Part shown: in pieces, positions 47,671-58,469 of the stretch | How the letters are laid out: every line of letters begins with the position of its first letter | How positions within the stretch are numbered: position 1 is the first letter of the stretch | Source: Coemansia sp. RSA 487 | Lineage: Eukaryota; Kickxellomycota; Kickxellomycetes; Kickxellales; Kickxellaceae | Assembly (NCBI GenBank): GCA_027577595.1 | Contig: JANBRJ010000055.1 | Location: 1 to 64,000, forward strand | Direction of reading: 5' to 3' | Length of the DNA stretch: 64,000 nucleotides | Notes under the pieces: model-generated | Told to the model about the DNA's origin: nothing | The model's database searches: none | The model's input: the letters and a program-made list of their open reading frames with translations, nothing else | Translations under genes and position numbers: made by a program

Positions 47671-48808
47671 CTCCACTTAGTACACAGAGTGAATTTGTTC
47701 ACGTCGCATAGGACAACCAGTGAAAACTCCGAGAGCTTGTTCTTCAGAGCGACAACGGATAATAAAGGTAAGGAGAAGAAAACAAGCAGAGACCGACGAC
47801 AATAGCAAAAAAATAATAATAGCGGATACAAGCGTCTGCGGGGGAGAGAAAAGAAAGTACAGGTTTAGACTTGGTAAAGAAGAAAAAGCTGAACAATGAC
47901 AAATATAGATAAAGAGAGCAAAGTTCCTGTATGCAATGATTGCCCCAACTTCGCGGTAAGCGGACAGCAATAACGCAAGAGGATCGGCACAAGCTTATAT
48001 CGCTGGATTCACGGATATGGCCGGATATTACAAGCAAGATCCGAATAAAGTATATGATCGAAACAGTAAAACTAGTGAACAAATAGAAATGGGCGGATTT
48101 GCACAGGTGGGGGAGGAGAGAAAAGCTGCTGGTGTGCAAGAGCCACCAGCGTGAAGCCCAGCTGTAGTAGCGGTGTTTATATAATCGCTGTTGCTAGATC
48201 TCGAAAGAAGGGATTCGAAGCGGCAACGGACCAGTATTCATATGCCTAGTAGCGTCTTTCTACCATTGCTAAAAACGCAAACAACAGCGCCATAGCCAAA
48301 ACAAAAGCGTGAAATGATTACACCGCCCTTTGCAGAAGGTGTGGGATACCAAAACATAGCTACAGAAGCTGTCGGCTCCTCTTCCCCTCAGCCATCTCCA
48401 ATTGTCTGCCAGGCTTGGCCATCTCTCTCTCCTGTTAACACCAGTAGTGGTAATAACCCCACTCAGCTCCTTCCGATTTTGATAGGGTTGAATTGGAAGA
48501 AGCAGCAAGGCGTGCATGCAGCCGCTGCGTCTGGCAAAATGCGGGTTGCCGAGTCTTCAGCCGGTGGACAATGACCAGATAAACCAAATCCGTGCACGCA
48601 CACAAGTGAAATAAATTGATGTTTGTGGTTCATGTATTCAAAACACAATAAAGGAAAGGGAGGCTTCAGCTTCAGCCCAGTCGCCGCTGCCGCCCCTCCC
48701 CCAGAAAGCATACGGCACATTGCGTGCAGAAACCCCTTGCACCAAATGCAGTTGAAACGAAAGATACATGTGCATAATGGTCTAGGACAATTGCGCCCAA
48801 GACAGCGC
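47671..48808. other. Intergenic region and leader of the Zn2Cys6 gene
   Basis: About 1.1 kb; pyrimidine-rich in the sense of the regulator's mRNA. Minus-strand frames of 97 and 131 codons at 47677-48139 are leader sequence with low complexity. No gene called. Confidence 0.5.
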
Positions 48809-50497
48809 TCACCACTTCATGACATCGACCTCGGCCTCGCCAAACACGCTGGATTTTTGCGCAACAAACTCCGACGGGGCGTTGACGTCGGCGTCGGCGT
48901 CGGATGCAAACTCGGGCAGCTGGTCACGTACAAAGGACCGGATCAGGCGGTTGAGCTGCGCAAACTCCAGCAGGAAGCCGTCGTGGCCGTCGGCCGAGTC
49001 GATGGTCGCCATCTGCGCTCCGGGGATGTGTTCGGCCAGCTCGTACTGCTCACTGATGGTAAACAGCCCGTCCGACTCGATGCCCACCACCAGCGCCGGC
49101 TGCTTCGTCTTCTTGAGAGTGCTGATGTACCCGCCGCGTCCACGTCCCAGGTCGTGCGAGTCCATCTTGCGCGTGATAGCTATGTAGCAGTTGGCATCGA
49201 ATCGCTTTGTAAACTTGTCCCCTTGGTACCGCAGATAGCTCTGTGCTGAGAATATGTTACTTGCTGTGCGGTCGTCATTACCGGCTCTTGGTGTCGACTG
49301 CCCTGAGCTTGCAATGCTACCAGCCTCTACATCGTTGTTGCTTCTGCTGCTGTTGCTGTCGTTTCTATCTTCAGGAGCGTCGTTGCTGCTGTCTTTGTCC
49401 TTCAGATTGACGCTTTGGTACACCTTGACCTTTCCTGATGTCATCATTTTGCGCCCAAACCTCGACTCAAAGGAGTCGCGCGACCGATACGTCAGCAATG
49501 CCGACATGCGTGCTGCCGAGAGACCATTGTCAGGCTTTTTCTCGAATGTGTACCGTCCGTCGCCTAAAAAACAATCGAGGAACAAGTGTGTCACATTTGG
49601 TATATGGTTAGTACTTAGAAATGTCGCTGTAGAATTGTATTTCAGACGAGGGGATGCTCCTGTTTCTTTCCTTTGTGCAAGACTATGTATGCTCTTTCCG
49701 GCAAGTGGATGTTTCTGAAGGAAGGAGGGGCGATTTCATTCTACAGTGACTGAGCTACTGCTGCTCCCTCGTTCTAAGCTCCATTTTTAATTTGCATTCA
49801 AGTCTATTTTGGTGGCTGCAAAAGGCGCCATCGCGCAGACTTATCTCGCCATCGGCCGCCAATCCAATAGGCCGGGATACTTACAATAGTTTGGGTCGCT
49901 GTATATCGCCTGCCGCTGGGCTTCGCCCCAGCTGATGCCCCACGCCGAGTGCTTGCCACATGTAGCGATCGGGACAATAACGCGCACGTAGTCCACGCCA
50001 AACATGCCCCACTCCAGGCATTGCATTCCGCCAAGCGACCCTCCGATGCAGATTGCCACCTGCTTGACGCCCAGCGAGTCCAGAACAATACGATGCAGAT
50101 GCACATCGTCTCTGACAGAGGTCAGGGGAAAGTCGGGTCCATATGCCCTTCCTGTGTCTGGGCTAGTCGTAAGCGGCGATGCAGTACCGTAGGGGCTTCC
50201 CAGGACGTTGCAACAAACCACAAAGAACCTGTCCGTGTCGAATGCGCGCCCGCCGCCAAGAAGTGGACCCCACCAGTCGGCCACATCCGACGACCCGGTC
50301 AGCGCATGGCAGATCACCATGCAATTGTTGGCCTCGCTGTTGAGCTTGCCCCACGTCTTGTATGCAACAGGGACGTCGCGCATCACCTCGCCCGATTCGA
50401 GCTTGAACGACGGAACTGTCAGTATTTCCTGGTCGCCGACAAGTGATGTGAACGGGTTGTTCTTGTTTGCATCCGTGTTGACGTTATGCGCTACCAT
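48809..50497 (-). CDS. MET2: Homoserine O-acetyltransferase (two exons)
   Basis: Two exons on the minus strand, 50497-49885 and 49563-48809, give 455 residues. The enzyme acetylates homoserine from acetyl-CoA, the first committed step to methionine. It is an alpha/beta hydrolase: NCMVICHALTGSSDVADWW, the nucleophile elbow GGSLGGMQCLEW with Ser154, Asp in GIESDGLF and His in GHDGFLLEF. The exon junction turns SDPNY/C/DGRYTF into the family's ADPxYxDG region; without splicing, exon 1 would stop soon after the donor. NGLSAARMSALLTYRSRDSF is a MET2/MetX hallmark. A Ser/Asn/Asp-rich insert (~60 residues) after FGRKMM is in the position of the known fungal Met2 insertion. Confidence 0.95.
49564..49884 (-). 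other. Intron of the MET2 gene (321 bp)
   Basis: Donor GTAAGT (complement of 49879-49884), acceptor TTTTTTAG ending at 49564, phase 1. Joined exons reproduce the expected homoserine acetyltransferase sequence. Confidence 0.92.
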
Positions 50498-52198
50498 GGC
50501 TTAATGTAATTTGTGGGGTTTGCTTCTGTGTGCTAGAAAACAAGGCTTGTATTAGGTGTAACAACCGATCGGACGCTTATCGATAAAAATGAATGGTACC
50601 TTTATTAGCAGCAGTATTGTTGAAATAAGAAGAGAAGGAAGAAGAAGAAAAGATGATTGGAAGCGCTGGTTCGTGTAGAAGGCGTCTCGCCATCTGTAGA
50701 GGTTTTTTATATCGCAGACCTTGGTTTTTTTCTTGCAAGTGGGAATTGTTCCAGTCAGTCAAGAAAAATTCCGCTGTTATCAAACCTCTTCTTTCAGACA
50801 GGAGAGCAAATAGAAAGTGAGAAACTGGACTCGATTTGGGGAATCTTTTCGTTTATCTTTGGAGCAGCTTGACCAATCGCATCGCATGGTACCACTTGGA
50901 TTGTCCCATGCTCACACGCTCCAGAAAATAAAGGGGCGTTTTGATGTTGTAAATCGCACATAAAAAGCCCCCTGTTCTTTGCTCCCACACGCTTGCTGTC
51001 TTAGCAAATAGTCATTTCCGATTGTTGCCGATTACACGAAGAGCCCATGCTGGTACCATTCGTGCAGACATGGATGCATAAATCTAGAATACTAGCCATG
51101 TGTGTGTCACCTTGTGTTTTCTGATGACGCATAAACGCATATGTTTCCATCCGTATGCCTCTCAAAATGGCCATTAAATCCTGGACATCATCGACTTGGC
51201 ATCAGTTTAAGTAACCCCGCTTTCAACTCTACCGCATTAGGCACTATCTGGAGTAGGATACTCTTACAGGTGTTTATCCCGAAAACGCGTTTCTCATTCT
51301 GTTTTGTCTCGTCTTAAAACAGACAACGACATTACAACCAACAGTACATCTAGGCTTTATTGTATGCTGAAAAACCTCTCTAGATAATACTCATTTTAAT
51401 GGTATCTGGATTTCCAATCATGAAGAGATATATTTATACCAAATACGCTTGAATGTCAGCAAGAATGGACCTGCGCCTGTTTGCTTGCTTACAGCTACAA
51501 CCACAAATTAAAAGCTTACCCGTTAAACGTTGGAGGCAATTAAAAAAAAGCAAACCAAGCAATATGTGCGTACATGTGCGTATTCTACAAAGCTACGAAA
51601 AATCACAATACAGAAAAGAATAGCTTACACGTGGGACTAAGCGAGTCTTGAGTAGAAATCTTTTTTGGAAACCTGGATTATATAAAGGAAAGTCATTTTT
51701 CTTTGAACCTTCTTTGTATACCAGATTTCGTGGAGCAACTCGGATGCGGTTAAACGAGACGGAGGGATTCATCTATAATGAAACAAAAACAGATTCAAAG
51801 GATGAAAAGGAAGACGTTTCATGTATATAAATGAGATTACAAAGTGGAAGTTTGTGAGTATTGGCCAGCCTTTAATCTTTTTCCGTGCAGTTTGCCGAGA
51901 AAGCCAAGCTGTACTAAAGTCATATTTTTTTCATAGAAATTACTTCTACTTTAGTCCATTTTTGTTGGAATTTGTATCTCTGGCTTTTAGTAGCTTCTCT
52001 TTACTTTTTAATTATTAATTATATTCTTGTGAAAATTGACAGCTGGTTCTGTAGAGTTAATTATTATTTAGAAATCATCTTATATATCCTCCCCAAGGCG
52101 ATAAACAGCAGTTCAGCTGGTAGCTTTATTGTCGCTAGCAGATTCATTTATCACGCCGCCAAACCATACACATATATACCCGTTTACAAATTAAAAAC
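50498..52198. other. Divergent intergenic region between MET2 and the first oxidase gene
   Basis: About 1.7 kb without a supported gene, becoming strongly AT-rich toward 52198. Frames of 60-80 codons here start at non-ATG codons or lack any domain. CATATATACC near 52170 lies too close to the ATG at 52199 for a TATA box; the true promoter is probably further upstream. Confidence 0.5.
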
Positions 52199-54103
52199 AT
52201 GAGCAAAAAGGCAAGCCCCCCTTCGTACACGCCTTCGTATACGCCATATCCTACAGTCAACCCACATTCGGTTGAACAGATTGCACACGATGATGCATTT
52301 AACGCACTGCCCACCTCGGATAGCCTGAACCAAAGCGGGTGTTTCCCGCTAATAACTCCACGGAGGCTGATTTTTGTATCTTGTTGGGTTATCTCTCAGG
52401 CGACATTTCTGATAATCAAGATTATACAAGGCTCAAAAGACGGCAGTGCATCTACAGGATACAGTGATGCTGTTAAATACCTGATGATGTTTAACATTTC
52501 GTGTATATTTCTGTTCATGACACCCACGCTTATCGGATTCCTAAGAACAACAGTTCTTAAAAAGTACATTGACTTTGACAAATCCGTCCATGCGCACAAG
52601 ATGGCATCTTACACGCTGGTGTTCTTCATTATCAACCACGTAATTTTCCAGTACTACAAGTTCCACCAGATAGAGGTGGAATCCGGCGGGAAGATGAAGA
52701 TGTACAATCTTTTGTTCAATGGCACAACTGGGCGCATTGGGCACGTACTTATATGTATAGTCGTGGTTATTCTGCTTGGTGCTATCCCGTATGTGCGGCG
52801 CAGACACTTTGAGGTCTTTTATTTCCTCCACCACCTGCACTACGTTGTTATCATTCTCATATTTTTCCACACTAGTAACACGCACTTCCAGTACTTTATT
52901 ACGGCTCCGCTTGCGATATACTTGGCAGACAGATTATACAGACTATATCGTGGCTTCTCCAACAGTCCTCGAATTTTGAGCGTAATCAGGCACCCGTCAG
53001 GCGTTATAGAGCTAAGGTTCGAAAAGCGCTCGATAAGGCACAAGGCTGGCCAGTATATTTATCTAAACGTCCCGTCGATTTCTTGGACACAATGGCACCC
53101 GTTCACGCTTACAAGCGCTCCAGAGGAGGACGAGCTATCGATTCATATTCGTATAAGCGGCGACTGGACACGTAAGCTTGTCTACATGTTCCGGCAACAT
53201 GAAGACGCTCGTCCTCGCCGGCTACAGGTCGCACACCAGGCTATTAGCTACCCACCACCTGCTAAACAGTTCAAGCTGGCAGATGACCGAGATTCTATGA
53301 ATGCGCTTATTACGTCACCGCCTCCTGAAGGTGCTAGTGGCAGCAAGCAGCAGACCCATCGAGATCAGCAGTGGCAGAACTACGCAGGCGACAACAAAAG
53401 ACCATCGCTGCCTCCGTATTATCCCCCAGGTGTCGAACACCATTCTTTGGCTCGCCAAAACCAGCGTATGCCATTGCCCAACACAAAAAAGATGCTGCCG
53501 TCAATCCCGATCTACAGAACATGCCTTCCGACAATCAGGGTCGATGGACCATATAGCGCACCATCGCAGCATGTGTTTGAGTTTGAGACTGCCATTCTGA
53601 TATCAGGAAATATCGGCGTAACGCCAATGAGCTCGATTCTAAAAAGCCTGTACTATCAGCTTACAGCGGCGCGCAACTCTCCAAGGACAATAAAGAAGAT
53701 GTACTTTATCTGGCTCTGTCGCGAGACACAGTCGCTGGAGTGGTTCAAGGACTTACTTGCGGCACTAGATGCCGAGGAGATTGGGGATATACTAGAAATT
53801 CGCACATATATTACTGGCCAGCTCTCGGTTGACCAGATCCGTAACATTTCCCTGTCTCAGGATCCAAATGGCCCAGACGCAATCACTGGCCTGTATCGCA
53901 GCCCAACATATTATGGCCGGCCCAACTTTGACAAGATCTATGAGGAAATCGGACTGCGCAATCCAGGTTCTGATGTCGGTGTGTTCTATTGTGGATCAAA
54001 GCAGCTGGCTCATCATTTGCACAAGACAAACACCAGGTGGAACAGCGAGCTATCGCACCGCGGCACAAAGTTTGTATTCCACGAGGAAAAGAACCAAAGC
54101 TAA
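52199..54103 (+). CDS. NADPH oxidase-like flavocytochrome (Nox family), copy 1
   Basis: A 634-residue membrane protein of the Nox/ferric reductase superfamily. All four haem ligands of gp91phox are present with the right spacing: H133 and H147 in HAHKMASYTLVFFIINH, and H211 and H224 in HHLHYVVIILIFFH. The flavin motif HPFTLTSAP is at 300-308. The nucleotide half begins RVDGPYSAPSQH and has GNIGVTPMSSILKSLYY; the C-terminal CGPxP-type motif is altered to CGSKQ. Between the flavin and nucleotide parts is a ~115-residue polar insert rich in Pro and Gln. No EF-hands. Expected to pass electrons from NADPH across the membrane to oxygen, although the altered CGP motif may weaken NADPH use. Tandem with copy 2. 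Confidence 0.88.
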   Translation: MSKKASPPSYTPSYTPYPTVNPHSVEQIAHDDAFNALPTSDSLNQSGCFPLITPRRLIFVSCWVISQATFLIIKIIQGSKDGSASTGYSDAVKYLMMFNISCIFLFMTPTLIGFLRTTVLKKYIDFDKSVHAHKMASYTLVFFIINHVIFQYYKFHQIEVESGGKMKMYNLLFNGTTGRIGHVLICIVVVILLGAIPYVRRRHFEVFYFLHHLHYVVIILIFFHTSNTHFQYFITAPLAIYLADRLYRLYRGFSNSPRILSVIRHPSGVIELRFEKRSIRHKAGQYIYLNVPSISWTQWHPFTLTSAPEEDELSIHIRISGDWTRKLVYMFRQHEDARPRRLQVAHQAISYPPPAKQFKLADDRDSMNALITSPPPEGASGSKQQTHRDQQWQNYAGDNKRPSLPPYYPPGVEHHSLARQNQRMPLPNTKKMLPSIPIYRTCLPTIRVDGPYSAPSQHVFEFETAILISGNIGVTPMSSILKSLYYQLTAARNSPRTIKKMYFIWLCRETQSLEWFKDLLAALDAEEIGDILEIRTYITGQLSVDQIRNISLSQDPNGPDAITGLYRSPTYYGRPNFDKIYEEIGLRNPGSDVGVFYCGSKQLAHHLHKTNTRWNSELSHRGTKFVFHEEKNQS

Positions 54104-56314
54104 GATTTTCTGTGTTTTTTCAGTATCTTTTACCTTGGGATTCTTCAAACACGCTCTAAATTTCCATTTGGTGGAAACAAACAAGATATGCAGTTATTTT
54201 AAAAAAGGAAAGTTGCTGAAAGCAGACCAACATTTTTGCCTTTTTTTCTCCTTGAAACTGCGTGATATTCCATGTGTGGTAAACTTGTGGAATACCCAAC
54301 CTTCCATGTGTGGTAAACTTGTGGAATACCCAACCAGCATGATTCCAAAAGAAGTTGAGCATGCACAAGCACGGAACCTTCTGGAATAGCCATTATACTA
54401 AAAGTACCTGCGAGATATAGACCGCGGACCAACCTACAAGCAAAAGCAGCGATTTACTTTAACGGTTCCGTTAAAATAATTTTTTCCTTGTACTCTAGAT
54501 TAGAATTGGGTGGAGATTCAGCTCACCCGTTTCTTTTGTGAGGGCGGGAGTTTGTGTTGATATCTATAAATAAAGCAATGCAAATGGACATCAGACAAGA
54601 GTGATTGCCATGGCGGAGTTCTTTTTTTGTTTTTCGTTCTTTTCCACTTGACATGGCAATGCAAAGTGCAATGACACGGCTGTTGCGTGACCAGAAAGGA
54701 CGTAATGTGCTCTTTCCAATCAATATTTCGCTACAGTTTTCCCTTTGGCACCAAGCACAGCAATCCATTGCCATTCATTGTTTGGATACCAACAGCACGC
54801 GACCCTGTTCTGTAATTCTCTTGCGAAGCATTCTGATTGCAATTGCATTCTCCCTTTTTCGCTGAAAACATTGTTGTGGTTGCGAATCACAAGTGCTGCT
54901 TCCTTGGCATCGACTGGATGTCCAATTAATTAAAAGAACGCCGTTCCGCATGCCAAGGTCATGGTGATTGATGGTGTCGCATTTCGTGGCCATTTTCATT
55001 TGCTGGAATAAATCCAATGGCACCAGGGCCCGAGTTCGATACGCTGAAGATGGGAGAGCTGTGAGAATGGAATGGGCGGGGGCTCCACAGTTTTGCCACT
55101 ATCCCTGTTTATCTCTTCTCAACAAGCATGGCGAATGGAAGCATGTCCTGATGCTTCGTTTTCGGGATCTCGCATGCTTCTTTGGCAGACAGAAGGCAGC
55201 ACCCTTTTGTGGTTTTTTTGGTGCATGCGAAGAAGCATTGCATTTTGAGTGCAGCAAATAGCGGCGGAGAATCACGCATGGTGTGGCAGACAGCGGAGAT
55301 CGTGCAGATCTCTCAAAAAAGCAAAAGCAGGCACGCAGGCAAAAAGAAACATCCTTCGAGGAGCCAAGCTGCAATGTTGCCGGAAAAGACCGTGTTTCTC
55401 TTGAAAAATGTGAGGCACACGAAAAAGCGACAACGACAAATAAGGAAACAGGAAAAAGGATATGCGGTTCTCCAACTTGGCCTCGAGTCCTGTCATCACT
55501 CAAAGCGTCGCTCACACACAGCCAAATTGATTGATGCAGTCAGTGAGAAGAGAGAAAAGAGAGAGCAAATTGAAAGAGCTCCACTCCTCACACCGCAAGC
55601 CAGGCTGCACAGTAAGACAACATGGGGTTGGAAAACCTTCTCCCTCCCACCCTCAAGAATAGCTCTGGCAAAATGACGACTGGGTTCAAGACACAAATAG
55701 CTTAAGCAAACGCTAATAATAAACCCGCATATTTTCTTATGACCAGGCCGCACTGTTGGCCTCTTGTGTACCCACGAAAGCAAACAAAAAGACCGAAGCT
55801 TCTTTTCCTTCCATGCTCATTCCTGCTTCTTGCATCCACTTTTCCCAACGCTCTTTTTCTCTTCTGTTGTGGTTTTTATTTTGTTTTCCACTTTATTGCC
55901 ATTGAAAATATTTTATTGCTGCTTTGGTTGGCACTTGTACTTGTCATTTTTACATCTCACAGATAGCTGCTGGTCGGCTACAGAACCACTCTTTACGCTT
56001 GCTGTATATACATACCCACTGTGGTTCTTTTAGCTAGTGGTGTTCTCTCTTTCATCTGCCTGGCAGCCTGTCTCTTCGCTGGGCATCCCAAGCTTACGCT
56101 AGACGCATAAATAGCTGGGACACATACTCTTTTTTCATTTTATTTCTTTTGAGCCTGAGTGGACTTACCAACGTGATCTCATTTTATTATTTTTAGGGGA
56201 GATCCGACATATTCTATCTTCATACCCTGCAAAGTGTTTTGTACAAAGAGCAAAATCAGTTTGCAACATCTAGATCCAATAATCAGAAGTCAGCTGCTGT
56301 TAGCGTATTAGGAA
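54104..56314. other. Intergenic region between the two oxidase genes
   Basis: About 2.2 kb, AT-rich at both ends. Holds a perfect 34-bp tandem duplication (54268-54335). A 164-codon plus-strand frame at 55182-55676 starts at TTG and a 138-codon frame opposes it; neither shows a domain. Pyrimidine-rich sequence from 55740 onward is probably promoter/leader of copy 2. Confidence 0.5.
54268..54335 (+). repeat. Perfect 34-bp tandem duplication
   Basis: Units 54268-54301 and 54302-54335 are identical; each begins TTCCATGTGTGGTAAAC and ends CCAACC. It lies 165 bases after the stop of oxidase copy 1, probably in its 3' end or just beyond. Each unit itself contains TTCCA and TGGAA, partly self-complementary. 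Confidence 0.92.
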
Positions 56315-58387
56315 ATGTCCAATTTTGACGTAAAATACGCTTCGGAACGCCCAGCGAACGGCGCAAGAGGCGCCGGGCCCACAATGGGCAGCGATGGCAG
56401 CGCACATGCTGTCACTCGCCGTGCAAGCCTGCTTACGCGCAACCGCGCATTCGACGGATACAGAATCACAGACCGCCGCTCGGCGGGCAAAAAGAAGGGC
56501 GGTATTTTTAGCCTTGCTTTCCAGCCGCCCGAAATAACTCTGCGCCGCGTGCTGTTCATCGGCCTGTGGGTTGCTATCCAGGTCGTCGTTCTGGTGTACA
56601 AGTGGGTGTCTGGTGGGCAAGCGGCCACCACACTCACTGGATTTGCAGAAGCGACGTTGAGCTGTATGATGCTGAGCATATCATCGATATTCCTCTTCAT
56701 GTCGCCGACGCTTCTGGAGCTCCTCCGCCGCACAATCATCCCACGGTACGTCTCAATAGAGAAAAACGTGCACGCACACAAGGTCGCAGCATACACGGCG
56801 CTGTTCTGGATCATCTGCCACGTTGTCACGTACTACTACATCTTCCACGGCGCAGCAGCAAAGTCCAAGGGCAAGGTGAGCTTTGCGCAAAAGCTGTTTG
56901 GCTCAACGCTCGGCAAGACTGGGCATGCGCTTATCTTTTTGTTCTTCTTTCTGTTCATCACCTGCATCCCGTACGTCCGCCGTCGGTTCTATGAGCTGTT
57001 CTACTGGATGCACCACCTGTTTGTGCCAATCATCGTGCTGATATTCATCCATGGCAGCGCACACTCGTTCCAGTGGTATCTCATCGGGCCTGGTGTCATT
57101 TATGTCGTTGACCGGCTGTACCGCTTCATCCGCTCGCGCACCAAGCGGCCACGCATCCTTAGCGTTATCCAGCACCCGTCCAACGTCATTGAGATCAAGA
57201 TAGAGCGCCGCGGGATGCACTTCCAGGTCGGACAGTACATCTACCTGAACGTGCCGTCAATCTCGCTGGTCGAGTGGCACCCGTTCACGCTGACAAGCGC
57301 GCCCGAAGAGGACGAGCTGTCGGTGCATATCTGGGTCGGCGGCGACTGGACGCGCAAGCTTGTATCCCTGATGCAGAGCTCTGCGGTGCAGTCGTTTGAC
57401 GCCGATTCTCTGCGCCTGGGCGGGAAAGACGCGAGCTCGATGTACGCTGGGTCCACGCACAGCGGCCAGAAGGCGGGAATGGCTGGCGGGTTTGACGCGG
57501 CAAAGGACGCTCCAAACGGCCCAGCCCACCCGGGCACGCTTAGGGCGCTTGCGGACCAGGAGATGGTCATGCACCACCTGCGCGGCGAGATCGACCCGGC
57601 GTCGGGGCTGCCCAAGCCCGGCGTCGTGACGCAATACAACGGCGGCAGCCACGACAGGCGCGGCAGCAGCTCTACGCATCGGCCGTGGTCGCGCGTGGGC
57701 CGCAACAGCATGGTTCTTTTGGACCGCATGCCGCCCGCGATCGAGTACGGGCTGAATGGGGCGTATGTTGACATGGAGAGGTGTGCGCGCGTCCCGACCA
57801 CGCAGTCGCTTGTCAACCTCCCGACAATCATGATTGACGGGCCGTACGGAGCGCCCACGCAGCAGGTGTTTGACTACCAGCACGTCATCATGGTCTGCGG
57901 CGGCATTGGCGTGACGCCGATGAGCTCTGTGCTCAAGAGCCTGTACTACCAGCTCACATCGACGCCGCACAGGTGCCATATCAAAAAGGTGTACTTTTTG
58001 TGGGTGTGTCGCGACATCCAGGCGCTGGAGTGGTTCCAGGATCTTCTGGTTGCGCTGGACGAGGAGGACATTGGCGATATCCTTGAGATCCGCACATACC
58101 TGACGGGGCAGCTGTCGGTGGACCAGATCCGCAACATTGCGCTGTACCAGGACCCCAATGGACCAGATGCGGTTACAGGTCTGTACCGCAGTCCGACGTA
58201 CTATGGGCGGCCGAACTTCAACAACATCTTTGAGGATATTGGGATGCGGACGCCTGGTGCGGACATTGGTGTTTTCTTCTGTGGGCCCAAACCCATGAGC
58301 CGGACGATCCGCAAGATTTCGCGCAAGTGGACAAATAACTTCAAGTACAGCGGCACAAGCTTTGTCTTCCACAAGGAGAACTTTTAG
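56315..58387 (+). CDS. NADPH oxidase-like flavocytochrome (Nox family), copy 2
   Basis: A 690-residue paralogue of copy 1 with the same domain order. Haem ligands are H155 and H169 (HAHKVAAYTALFWIICH) and H233 and H246 (HHLFVPIIVLIFIH). Flavin motif HPFTLTSAPEEDELSVHI, nucleotide motifs MIDGPYGAPTQQVF, CGGIGVTPMSSVLKSLYY and an intact CGPKP near the C-terminus. A ~155-residue Gly/Ser/Arg-rich insert, unrelated in detail to the copy 1 insert, separates flavin and nucleotide parts. The N-terminal tail is basic and lacks EF-hands, as in NoxA/NoxB-type fungal enzymes that need p67phox-like and Rac partners. Codon use is much more GC-rich than in copy 1. Likely generates superoxide for development or signalling. 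Confidence 0.92.
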   Translation: MSNFDVKYASERPANGARGAGPTMGSDGSAHAVTRRASLLTRNRAFDGYRITDRRSAGKKKGGIFSLAFQPPEITLRRVLFIGLWVAIQVVVLVYKWVSGGQAATTLTGFAEATLSCMMLSISSIFLFMSPTLLELLRRTIIPRYVSIEKNVHAHKVAAYTALFWIICHVVTYYYIFHGAAAKSKGKVSFAQKLFGSTLGKTGHALIFLFFFLFITCIPYVRRRFYELFYWMHHLFVPIIVLIFIHGSAHSFQWYLIGPGVIYVVDRLYRFIRSRTKRPRILSVIQHPSNVIEIKIERRGMHFQVGQYIYLNVPSISLVEWHPFTLTSAPEEDELSVHIWVGGDWTRKLVSLMQSSAVQSFDADSLRLGGKDASSMYAGSTHSGQKAGMAGGFDAAKDAPNGPAHPGTLRALADQEMVMHHLRGEIDPASGLPKPGVVTQYNGGSHDRRGSSSTHRPWSRVGRNSMVLLDRMPPAIEYGLNGAYVDMERCARVPTTQSLVNLPTIMIDGPYGAPTQQVFDYQHVIMVCGGIGVTPMSSVLKSLYYQLTSTPHRCHIKKVYFLWVCRDIQALEWFQDLLVALDEEDIGDILEIRTYLTGQLSVDQIRNIALYQDPNGPDAVTGLYRSPTYYGRPNFNNIFEDIGMRTPGADIGVFFCGPKPMSRTIRKISRKWTNNFKYSGTSFVFHKENF

Positions 58388-58430
58388 AGCGCCTTTTTCA
58401 TCTTTTCGTCTGTGTATATGACGCTTGGAA

Positions 58431-58436
58431 AATAAA
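58431..58436 (+). terminator. Probable polyadenylation signal of oxidase copy 2
   Basis: AATAAA 44 bases past the stop, in the short gap to the convergent Tpa1-like gene. Confidence 0.45.
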
Positions 58437-58469
58437 TATCAAAAACAAGTCTAAGTGCACTTGGGTTAG

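Noticed and set aside
48190-48235. TTCGAATCC-like word resembling a tRNA B box
   Set aside because: No matching A box or cloverleaf at the proper distance; not a tRNA gene.
48623-49249. 208-codon plus-strand frame antisense to MET2
   Set aside because: Shadow of MET2 exon 2, whose frame carries the catalytic Asp and His.
55182-55676. 164-codon plus-strand frame between the oxidases
   Set aside because: TTG start, Lys/Arg-rich low complexity, opposed by another open frame; no domain.
57257-58372. 371-codon minus-strand frame inside oxidase copy 2
   Set aside because: GC-rich shadow frame; the sense frame has all Nox motifs.
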